A stretch of 64,000 bases of DNA, from NCBI RefSeq assembly GCF_051020985.1, contig NC_135002.1, positions 10,292,001 through 10,356,000 on the forward strand, in the 5' to 3' direction. Positions 14,901 through 26,513 of this stretch are shown here, in pieces (the first letter of the stretch is position 1; each line of letters begins with the position of its first letter). Source of the stretch: Nomia melanderi. Taxonomy: Eukaryota > Arthropoda > Insecta > Hymenoptera > Halictidae. A program made the position numbers and the translations under genes. The notes under the pieces were generated by a model. The model made no database searches and was not told the origin of the DNA. It saw only the letters and a list, made by a program, of their open reading frames with translations.

Positions 14901-15791
14901 TACTTGGTATCCTGAGATACGTGTAATTCATTTTATTTCCTTCTTTTTCAAAGATGTTTGTATAAATAAGACACATAATAGTACAAAAATTCCGATAGAA
15001 ACAATCGAAATATTTTCTACGAGAGGCCTTTAGCGTGTTTATTTGATAGACATTCACCTTTATTTACCGTGCATGATATTAAATTAAATAATTTATAAAA
15101 ATTAACTATTTACAAGTCGATGGGACATGCAGCGCTAATTTCATAACTTAATGCACATATTTTGAATATACCTAAGTACATGCTCTTTTTGAGACAAATA
15201 ACAAGAACTGGCGGTGCTCCTTGCGGATATATTACATCTATTGCCCTTACTATATAATCGTAACATTTATGAGTATGCACTACAAAGTAAAGTATCTGCA
15301 ACTCTTTTCTTTTCATCGATGAAAGCGTTCTTGCATACGTTTTCTGTAAAAGTGAAGGGTTTGGCATTATGCTCACGATCACTGTACGTTGTGACCCATA
15401 TCTGAATAGAAACATGAAAAAAATAAACAAATATCAAAACTGTACCAGCAAACACATTGATTAACTAAAAATTAATTGGCCTTTTTAAATATAATATTTA
15501 TGTTCACGTTCATATGTCTATTTACTTAATAAGAAAAAAAAAATAATGTAAATAAAAAATTGTCGCCAGGTTTGTTCGTTTTTTTTATGGTGATCATATT
15601 TTCAGATATTTTTATATGAAACTGTATGAATTTGTTAATGATTGTGGTTGTACATTATTTTAGTGGAACCGATGAGCGAGAGATTAAACATATCAAACGA
15701 CCCACTTACTCTAAAACGTAGAGCGTCCCGGACCGTTTCCATTCGTACAAAATCGAACAAACCCACGATTTCATAATCAGATTGTAGATGT
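11943..15791. other. Spacer and probable Khc 3' UTR
   Basis: About 3.8 kb of AT-rich sequence between the start of the CFAP107-like gene and the stop codon of Khc. The right part is probably kinesin 3' UTR. A well-formed donor at 15708-15709 and an acceptor at 15402-15403 (minus strand) suggest that it may be spliced; see the finding on this. No other gene was recognised. Confidence 0.5.
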
Positions 15792-18700
15792 TTAATTATT
15801 TGCATCTAAAAAAAAAAAAAAAAGAAAGGATTCGATATATGAATTTAATATGATAAACTATATTCAAATTTCTTACTCACCACGATTTCCTGTTCTAATA
15901 ACGTTAAGGTTGGTTAAATGGTGTTGACCAGCTCTAATTGGTTTAGCGATCTGTGCGCTAGGTCCGCGACGGGCCAAACTCTTCTGTCTCACAGCTTCCT
16001 TGATTCTATCTACCTCGAATTGGTAGCGTTTGCGGTCTCGCATTGCACCCTCTTTGGCGTCTCGCAGTGCCGTTTCAAGGGCTTTTACGCGCTCCATTGT
16101 GCTCCGCAGTCTTTTCTCAAGTTTCGGTAATTCGCAGCGTAAATCTGCGTTGTCCCTCACGAGTTGTTTGTGTACCTATCAGAAACACGAATTTCTTATT
16201 AATTTATATTTCATTTTTTTTAACTTCTTGGAAGTGTTTGTAACGCATACCTTCGTTAGTTGTTCCAAATTATTCTCGAGGAAGGAAATTTTCTGCTTCT
16301 GAGTAAGTGCACCAACAGCGTCATCGTTATCTTCCGAGTTCATAGTCTTCTTTATTCTCGTCTGTAAGTCCTGAACGAATAATTTGCGCAAATTGTGCAA
16401 CGTTTGAAGTTCTTTGGCTACTGTTTCCTCCAGACTCTTGAGATCTTTTCGGGCCTGCAATCCGATAAGCATGCGATAATTTACTTTCTAAACTGTATCG
16501 GCATACTAATAATCCAATTTATACGCACTTGTTCTCGACGTTCGTTAAGCAGGATTAGTTCTTGCAATTTCACTGATTTATTCGCTTCTTCCTGTTTCAA
16601 TCGTTCATAATCGGCTTGCATTTGTTGATGTGCCAACGTGAACTTCTGATTCAAATCTTTAAGCTCGCTAACTAGATCTTGCTTTTCGGAGAGTTCATCC
16701 CTAAGAGCAGCAACCTGTACCAAGAATCAATATTAATTGTAATATTATGTTATTCGAAGTAAATAGTCATATATCTGAATATAACTATAGTTTTTACTTA
16801 CCTGTTTCTGGTGAGCATCTCGCAATTGATCCATTTGTTGTTCTAGTGCTACCCTCATCTTTGTCGCTGCTTCTTTTTCTTCCGCCTTTTCTTTATTCGT
16901 AACTGCTTGCATTTGTTCTGCAGCTTTCAGCTTGGCGCACTCTTCACGCAAAGCATCAACGTCTTCTTCTAAAGCACGTTTACGAGTTTCTGCCACTTTC
17001 ATCGATTCTGTTAAAAATTGCATACGAGCTTCGTGTTGCGAAATTAATAAACGACATTCAGCCAAATCCTTTTCATATTCAGCAACCTGAAACATAAATC
17101 AATAAACATTATTTAGTATTATACAAATCAACTATAATGAATTGAAAGACTACGAAACCGAACGCTTACTTTCTTGTTACAGTCTACTTGGAAACTTTCT
17201 AATCCTTGGCAACGTTGTACTAAATTCTTCACCTCTGATTTCATTTTGCTAATGAAAAGTCTTGCCACTGTAAATTCCTCTTCGAGTTTACCATTACTTT
17301 CCGGCACAACCTACGAAATATCACATATTTTCCTTATATCTCCAGATTCGCATCTTAAACATTTAAACGAATCATTTACCTTCAAGTTTTCGTCGCCAAT
17401 AGCAACTCCCATCTCGCCTAAATCCTTTAGGAAATTCGCCAACATTTCTGCAATACGTTTCCTCTGATGAGCGGACATATCTCGCAACTGTTGCAATTCT
17501 GAACTTGTAGTGTTCAATTCGGTTTGTTTCGCTAATAAGTCCTCTGCTAAAGCTTCTTGTTCTTTGTTTTTCTGGTCAACCTGGAAATATAAAAGTGTAA
17601 AACTATTGTCAAACTATTCACCAAACAATATACTATTTAGTATAGTGAAAATACTTCTTGAGATTTCTGATCGTAATTAACAGCCAGTTCTTCAAGGGCT
17701 TGCAGAACTTCTTTAACTTCTTCCTTAGCACTTTCATTTTCTTGTTGTATTCTATTCATCTCTTGTTGAAGTTGTTCATAATCTCGTCTTGCGCTCGCAA
17801 TTAATTCTTCTTGCTCTTCCATTTGTTCTTTCAGTTTCTCAACATACTGTGACTGTTGGTTAATCTCCTCGTCCTTATCATCCAATTGCTGGAAGAGTCT
17901 TTCACGTTCCTCTTCCAGTTTTTGTCTCTCTTCGTTAGACAAGGAACCAGCCATTAAGATGCCACCAGGTGTGGCTGGCATTGGACCATCGTCAAGTTTA
18001 CCTAGAAGATATTACAATTTTAAGTGCAAACTGGTACATACTTATCTTCATAGCTAATATTGTAGAATTACCTTCAATAGACATATTAATTGGAGTTGTA
18101 ACATCTGGTCCTTCAACCAAGCTAACTTGTTCTTCAGGTTTAACTGTTTCACCTTGGCGCCACCGTGATAATTCGGCCTCCAACTTCTCAACTTTTCCTT
18201 TCAATCTAGCTGCCTTTTCTTTTTCTCTCTCATAGCGACGTTTCCATTCTTCAGCTGTCAATTCCTCGTTGACACATACAACATTCTTAATAGTCTTAGC
18301 ACGTTTACCTAAACAGATATATAAAATAAAGATTTAATTATTTTGCACTGTCCATGAATAAGATGTTTGAATGTTTCATTTCTAAATAATGTACTATATA
18401 GATTAATGAATAATATTACCGAAATCTAAAGTCGATTTTGTTTCGGATTCATTGAAGCTAGCTGGTGAGCAACAAATAATAATTGTAGTTCTAGCATTGC
18501 CACCCAGAGATTCTTGCAAAATTCGAGTTAACTTTGAATCACGATAAGGAATGTGAGTTTTGTTTCCATCTGCTAAAGCTGAAATTACGTTGCCAAGCGC
18601 TGATAGTGATTTATTAATATTTTTCGCTTCATCGAGCACAGTGCCTTCTGCTCCAGTTTTAGAAACCTAAGATAATGTAAATATATTATTTGCATGCAAT

Positions 18701-21179
18701 GTGAAAAAAGGAACTACATAAAAAAATTGATGTACAACCAACCTTTTCTGAACCAGCCAAATCAACAAGATACAATTTTCCTGATAGCTTTTTTTGATTT
18801 TCTAAATTTTCTTGTTTAACATTTATTAAGAACACAGAATGAGAACGTGAACTGTGTTCATTCATATTGGTAACAGCAATATGCCTATTTGACTTTCCTT
18901 CCTCTATAACTTCAAACACTTCTTCAGGACTAGATACAAAACGCTCTGTTGCGCCCTTCACAAATGGAACTCGATTTTTGTCTTCGTGTACACTTAAATT
19001 CACTTTTGACACTGAGAAAGCAAAAGCAGAAATGGTAAGCAGAATGGAAATGACAAGGAAAGAAGAAATCAAATTGTAAATATTTGAATCAGTAAGTATA
19101 CAAATTGTAATAGTGGGACTCTTACCATCCAGTAGATCTCTTATTTTATCCATATAGATTTCAAAATATGATATTTTAATGTGAAACTCCAAATTTTCTT
19201 CCATACCATAAATATGATTGAAAATGTCGTTAACAATTCTGGGAATAATACCCTGTTTATTTGAATCTCCAATAACACCTTCCATTGTGTGCGTTTTTCC
19301 TATTCAAATATAGAATAGATAATTTAGATAACACAGTAGCAACTTTTAATTGATTATTTATTTCAACATTTTCTGAAAGACTTCTTGGCAAAAAAACCTA
19401 CTTTTACTTTTAAGATTAACAAGCATAATTGGTCACTATCTTTATATTAATTACAAATTACTACTTACCTGAAGATGTTTGACCATATGCGAAAATAGTG
19501 CCATTGTATCCTGCCAACACGTCTGTGACAATTGATTTAGCTGCTTCATTGTATACTTTGTCTTGAGTAGCATTTGGCTTAAATACTTTGTCAAAAAGAT
19601 ATACTTTTCCCTGAAATAATGTTACAACATTATATTACAAAACATGTAAAAAAATATAATATTAACAATTGGATGTAACCATGTAAAAAGATTTGTCTAT
19701 ATACAAATGTAAAAAGATTTGCCTATATACAAATACAAATAAAATAGAGGGTGTTGCAAAAAAATGTTACCACACTTTAATTATTTTAACATTGAAAGCA
19801 AATTGTACAATATTTAATAAATACTTTATAAATAATTGAAGTGTGGTAACATTTTTTTACGACACCCTATATATGTTAAAAAAGTTTCATTAATTAAAAT
19901 CAAATATGAATTGCACAAAAGCTACTATTACACAAAAAATAGAGAAAATTGATAAATATTCTTTTTGTTAAGTTATTAAACTTCTTTTGTTATTTAAATT
20001 CTTTAAAAATATTAAATCTGAAAATGTTCAGAAAGTATGAAAGATTGTTTGATTTCCGCAAGGATCATATATACACTTTTATACCTCTTTCATGTATGCT
20101 GAAGAACATGGGAAAGGGGGAACAATTGCATTCAATAAAGCTTTGTTTCATGAGCCTCTTGATACAATGGCAATATATTTTCTAAGCATCAAAGAAGATG
20201 AAAAAGCTTATGTGCGAAACAATATACTCACAAAACAAAATCCATATAAAAATACATTTAATAACAATTTTATTTTCTACATACAACCATCGAATAAATC
20301 ATTTGATGATAATCTCTTTGAGGTTTATCTATGTTTTCTCGCATAGCACAGACTAATTCACTTTTCAAGTGTTAAAAAAATACAATACAACTGAGCTTAA
20401 TGAGACATACACATTTATGTACCAGCTTCTCCTTAAAAACATAGTAGCAAACTATGAAGTCAGGAATATAAGGTAGCAAAAAAAAATTTGGAATTCTAAT
20501 TTTAGCAAGCTTATTGATCATATTAAAACTTAATGAACGAGACATTAATGAAACATCCATTTCACAAAACAGTTACATTCGAACATTCAAAAGTTCGTGA
20601 AATTAACGGTTACTTGAAGACGAAACAGCTCTATTAAGAAAACAATCGTTTCCCTCCCACGATTCGAAAAGAGGTAGCATCGTTGTTAGTGTTCGGGTGT
20701 GTACCCATTTTGAAATGAAGTTTCAATTAACGAGTGCAAATAGCGTTGCATTAAGGCGAGAAGATCGTTTGCGGGAACGAGAAACAACGGAGTTAGAACG
20801 AAATCGATTTCGCCGCAAACAACAAATATGAATCATCGGGAAGTATACGAAAAAACGATTAATCGACATTAAGAGTATGACATGCGGCCCGTAGGCACCG
20901 CACCACGGATAGGATGACCAACAGCAGCTGTCAGCTGTGCACGGTGACATCACACGTAAGCTGGACGGTTGGTTAACGAGCATGATAACTAAAAAAGAGT
21001 ATGACGTGTATGAAACGTACCCCGATGGAGATGCAATTTTCTTCGCCGCCGGAAGGGAATTTCACAATAAACTTAGAGCCAGCCTTTTCCTCGGAGTCGT
21101 TCAAAGGTCGAAACCTGCAGACTACCTTAATACTGTCCTCCGCGGCAATCTCGCGCTCCCTTGGCGTCTCCATTGTCAT
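15792..21179 (-). CDS. Khc: Kinesin heavy chain (kinesin-1, KIF5)
   Basis: Plus-end-directed microtubule motor of conventional kinesin, which carries mRNPs, mitochondria and vesicles. Fourteen coding exons right to left: 21021-21179, 19469-19610, 19126-19299, 18743-19011, 18420-18666, 18072-18308, 17655-18001, 17380-17580, 17170-17310, 16802-17086, 16529-16714, 16251-16454, 15881-16175, 15792-15805. The phases close to 966 aa (fly Khc 975). The motor domain (about 10-335) has P-loop GQTSSGKT, switch I NEHSSRSH and switch II DLAGSEK. A neck coil, a hinge and a long stalk coiled coil follow. The tail carries the autoinhibitory QIAKPI motif at 939-944. Two ATGs lie six bases apart (MTMETP or METP); the upstream one is used here. 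The last exon adds only 14 bases (DANN then stop); reading through its donor would instead give GE and a stop. Intron 1 (1.4 kb) contains a MITE and an unexplained open frame on the other strand. Confidence 0.97.
19748..19868. repeat. 121-bp palindromic MITE in Khc intron 1
   Basis: The ends are 30-base inverted repeats starting AGGGTGT and continuing through an A-run into ATGTTACCACACTT; the two arms differ at only two positions. They surround about 60 bases of AT-rich sequence. There is no coding capacity. The flanks contain TA (tag... / ...ta), compatible with a Tc1/mariner-type duplication. It is a short non-autonomous element; the parent transposase is not in this window. Confidence 0.75.
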
Positions 21180-24100
21180 ATTTCGGTAGCCCGGATTCGT
21201 GACACGAGTTCCTTGGTTCTTCTAATTAGCCGCACTTAAGAACGATTCCCAATCTTTCGTAGAGTACATAGGCGACAGGATGGTCGCGTGAACCGCATGA
21301 AGAACCACTACTGTCTCTCTGTCACAAACCACAGCCCGTTTTCAGAGGAGCAAAGATGGCTGCCGTTATTCGATGATTTTGCGGCTCGACTGATTTGCGT
21401 GTGCAAAGGTGAGAATCAGCGACCGTACTTGCGCGCAGATCGGACAAGGAACATCAACGATGGATCGCACGCGGTGGTTTTACTTTCTAATACATTACAA
21501 CTGTACTGACTATGTGTCCTGGAAGAGGTATTTGATTATACTTGGTTTTCTAAAAAGCAATCGATGAGAGAGTCTAGGCAAAGTTCAACGCAAACGCAAC
21601 CAAGTAAACGTGCGCGCGCGCGCGCCGCTGCCCTACCGTGCTCGTCTTGATTCGCCTGCTTGCGCACTCGATACACCATTGTCGGCGGATATCATACGTT
21701 GTCAGGGCTGTAATACGCGTGGGCGTCGTTCCTTATTCTACTTTCTTGTGAATTACCTTTTTCGTAAAAAGTACGTCATCGAACGCCTTCTCCCAAAACT
21801 AATACCTATTTTGTAATGATAAGCGATGTTACGTAACATTGCTTATTACAATTTCTTCATGTTCGAATAGTGTAAGTCTATATAATATATAATTGTTGTG
21901 ATAAAAATTTCATAAATTCGAGCGTATAAATTAAGGATAAAAAAATACTGCTTTAACCGTTATAATAAAGAAAATATTCTGAATTCAACCGTCTTTAAAC
22001 GATTCTCTTAATGTTTTGTATAAAGACCCTGAAGGTTTTTAATGATCATAACCCTTTCCATAATAAAATAATGGAAGTATGATAATGAGTACCGATAAAG
22101 TAATCACAACAGATGATTATCTTAGATATAAATATCTTTCCGTATTTCTACATTTGTTCCGGTTACGAAGCAAGAGGTTTAGTAAAGTACCGGTGTTTTG
22201 TGATTAGATCGAAATTCTAGGCTCAAACGTGTTTATTTAAACTTACGCTCCTAAGTATATTGGTTATGCATGCTCTTGTCAATTATTAATAAAATAATAT
22301 AATGACAAGTGATTTTCCTGTAGAGAACTTTGTACGAGTTCATTTTGATAAAGTAAAATAACAATCGATATCGTTGTGCTCGGAAATAAATGCTGCTAAA
22401 AATTAATTTTTCATCTTGCTGCTAGAGGGCTATTCACATCTATTTATTAAAAGAAACCCGCGCTTCCTTGTAATTTTATGCCCTTATTTTTATTAATTTA
22501 ATATGCTCAAAGTTCGAAATTTATACAATATTTGTAATTTGTAGTAAAATCCACTATAAACTACCGAGGTCTTTGATTTTTACCATACTTGATTACACAG
22601 CAAAACGTGTCAGAGTAGAAATTTCTTTGTCACGTAAATTATGTATAAGTATGTTTTCTTAACAGGAATGGCTCTTTATTATCATTTACCATTGTTTTAA
22701 CCTAACAATCAATCATAGAAATTTCTAGTCACCTTACATGTACATGACAATATAAACAGGAGATACACAAGAAACATTAAGCATTATACAGTGTACTGGA
22801 TATTTCTACTGCACATGTTGATATATACATTTGAGAAACAGACAAAACTAAAAGAACATTGAGAAAATTACTAACGAATATGATCATAATAATTCTACTC
22901 ATTCATTAGATATTATGAATATATTATGGAAACTTAAATAATGTCAAAGAATTCAAAAGTTGTATTAAAGTGCAATACTGAACTGCTCTGTATTTTCATG
23001 TACTTATATCTTCTCTCAAATCTTAAATTTACTTCGTAGAAATATGTTTGATAGTATTTTGAAAAAGTATTTTGGAAAATAATTGGTAAATAGGGATAGA
23101 TATAACACTACAGCATAACGTTATACTAATATGCTTATACGCGAAATCATTTTTAAGTTTATTACAATGCATTTTTAATCTTGAAAAGTGTATGAATTAT
23201 GTACTAGAAATTACAAAACAGTTCGTGTATAAAAAATTATCTCGTGTGTAAGGTCTTACGAATTTATAATTTCGACTATGATTAAAATTTCACAGATTAA
23301 TAAGATCGAAAAAGAAAAGATTTTATTGTCGCTGCATTCAATTTTGCATATAATAACTACAATAGAAGTTATTCTATAAAAGTTTTAACTTTTCCAAAGT
23401 ATGATTACATTTTTTCGATTCAAGAACGATCCTTTTTGGTCGTATTGCATTATTTTTGTTTTTCTTTCTCCGTTGTGACCTTTACAATCCGACATTTATT
23501 GATTCCACAAATTTTGTACTATGCACCTGTTTACACTGTGACATTAGGAATTGGTCACAAACTTTTCAATAAATTAAATGTTCTCAAATTCCTTTACAGT
23601 TTATAAACTTCTTATATATATAATATATGAAGAACAGTAAACACAGATCTGATTATAAAATTGATATAAACATAACAGCTGAATAGTAATGAAGAAAATT
23701 GAATTTATATTAAATTTAGGGTCAAGCTTCTACACAACACCTGAAGCTTTATTTATATATCATTCTTCACATGATTAAAATTTTTTTGGTAATTTTTTGC
23801 TATTAATAATTATTTTAGCTTTACAGAAAATAGCGTAATTTCTTACTTATAATGATTATGTATGAATTTCAGAGTCAACGTGCAATTTTCATATTTTCAA
23901 AATTACGAATAATCATATTAGTTTTGTCATCTTTTGAAAAAATGTACAAAAATAATGTAACACGATGTACATAATGTAGAAAAAAGTAACTTCTTAATTT
24001 GTTATGTAATGTCCACTTTTTGATAATGAAGCACGAACGAACAATTGTGGAAGTTTTTCAGTACACATTCTTAGATAATTGTATAAGATACTATGACTAA

Positions 24101-26513
24101 ATTATACTTTCCGAAGGATTTCGGTCGTAGTAGTAAATCCGTTTCAGTTTTAGAAGATATAATTATTACAAAATAAATTATTCAGTAAATGAAATTCAGC
24201 GAATAAAAGTAAAAAACAACAATATTTAATGTAACATAACAAAAGAGGCACATTTTATTTTCTTTAACAATAAAGTAAAGAATGTTCTCACACAGTCATG
24301 ATTCATTGTAAATGTTGTGTTATCTAGGATTAACATGCCTGTAACATGTATAGAATATACTAAGTTCTACCATTTTGCTATGCTACATGACTAGTTTACA
24401 GACAATATAAAGTGCAACTTATCTTCAACAATCACATAATATTAGTTTTTCTATGTAATAAATAGTATAATTATGACTACTATTATTTAATAAGTTTATT
24501 ATTGTAATTTAACGATATAGTTATCGTTACCGTCATTAAAGATCAAAAAGATTACAAATTGAAACTTTATTACATAAAAATTATATGTTGTCAATATGGT
24601 ATATTTTATACTTAGCTATTGAATTTGCTAATAATTATTTACATTCAATAATTTAATGCAAATTCTGTTCAACATTTGATAAATATTTCCATTTAATATA
24701 TTTTGTCATTTTCCAGTATAAGTTTCGTGTAATTCGGCTAATTTAAATAAAGTGACGTCCTTATTATTTTCTTCACAGTGTTAAGCATCAGCAAATATTT
24801 TAAATATCATGCATTTTTTTATGAATTAGGAAAGGCTAAACAGTTAAGAGAAGAAAATTTCCCAAGCTGTAGAAGCAAGATTAAAGTTTGGTAGAGGTAG
24901 AGTAATTCTTCAAGCATAAAAGCATCTAAATGTCCATAGATTTTTTTTAAGTAACAATATTATAATATTCTGTTACCATGTTTCTGTTATTACAATTGAT
25001 TTAACGAATTGTATAAACAATATTTTTTAAGAATGTTCTACACATCAAATATAATTCTGCAAAATGTTTACATTAATACTAAATGCAAAATTAATACTTG
25101 AACAATAATTTAATTATTATCGTTATTATTACTTTCATTGACATATTTTCACTCGCTATTCATACTTTCGTTGTGTATTCATTGACAGTTTCTTTCTGGA
25201 CATTTTACAAATATTTAAATAGCATTTATTCGGTCCGAATGTAAAATTACATGACATGCAGATAACGGAAAAAATGTTTGTAGAACATAATAATATCTTA
25301 CGAGAAAGACATCTTAAAATGTGCAGTAAAAATTGTTTACGTTATAAACATTTTTTCTGTTTCCTTGTACAATTTCTTAATTTAATTATAATAATATTAA
25401 GTAAATTGACATGGAATGTCTTAAAATATTAGAAAAAGAGTTCAAAATTCAGTATTATAAATACAGACTAGAAATGATTATCGGAACTATAAACTAAATA
25501 GATCACTGAATAAATTACTAATATAGCTGCACTATATATTTTCGTAAAATGCATCGTTCCCTTTTTCGTTTTCCATAGAAATTTGTTAGAATACTTTTGT
25601 AAAATGTAAAGAAAAAAAAAATGTTGTGTGAGTTATGCTAAATATGTCGCGTGTTTTGTATTAATTTAAAATTGAGTTTTTTCCACGGGAAAATTTATTG
25701 TATGTCCAAATTATCTAAGACTGGTTAAATAAAAAGTCGTAAGGGATTAAAAAAATATGAAAAATTGTTCCTACAAAAATATTTTGAATCAACTTAATAT
25801 TATGAAATGAAATATTTTAAATTTTTATTTATAGTATGATTACCATATTTGAGACGAATTCAAAGAGACCCAGTAAGAAATATTTTCATCTAGGAGAAAG
25901 TAGTGTACTAGTAAAAACTGAAGGATTCAGATTAAAATGAGTCTTCGTTTTCTACCTTGCGTAAATTCCTTTAACGGCTTGTACAATATACAATGTCTAT
26001 TTTTAAACCAAACAAATTTTTGTAGGAGCATTTTTTTTGTAACTTTTTTCCCCTATGAGATATTTAACTTTTCTTAGATTACTCAGGCACACTGTATATT
26101 GATCTTTCAGCAAGCTCAGTAAACATAGAAATTTTAACGAAAATGTAATTGTATATATCCATATTGAAATATTTTGCAATAATGTATTAAATCTCTTACT
26201 TTTATACAAGACATAAAGTGCGCGAATTATCGTTCAGATTCAATATAAATAGATTACAGCAATATGTGTACAATATTTAAAATTTTCAAAATATGCGCAA
26301 CTGTTTGTTTTTTTTTCCTCTAGGTATTTACATTTTGATACAGTTTTGATTGTAGTAATCTTAGAAATCCAATTGCGAGTTTCTGAATAATGGAATTCGT
26401 CATTGATACAGTTTTATATCCACAAGAATCCTTCATTCGATTTGAACAATGCAACGCACAATGTTCTTACTTTATCATTATATATTTGCTGTAATCGAGA
26501 TAAATAATTTACT
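21180..26513. other. Khc promoter region and spacer to the HECW gene
   Basis: The first about 650 bases (21180-21830) are GC-richer, carry a (CG)n run at about 21609-21626 and should contain the Khc 5' UTR and promoter. The remaining about 4.7 kb is very AT-rich with no recognisable gene; its right end probably includes a long 3' UTR of the minus-strand HECW gene. Short frames such as 26003-26209 show no family signature. Confidence 0.55.
21609..21626. repeat. (CG)n alternating run
   Basis: An uninterrupted run of alternating purine-pyrimidine GC bases upstream of Khc, in an otherwise AT-rich genome. It can adopt Z-DNA in principle. It lies in the presumed promoter region. Confidence 0.8.
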
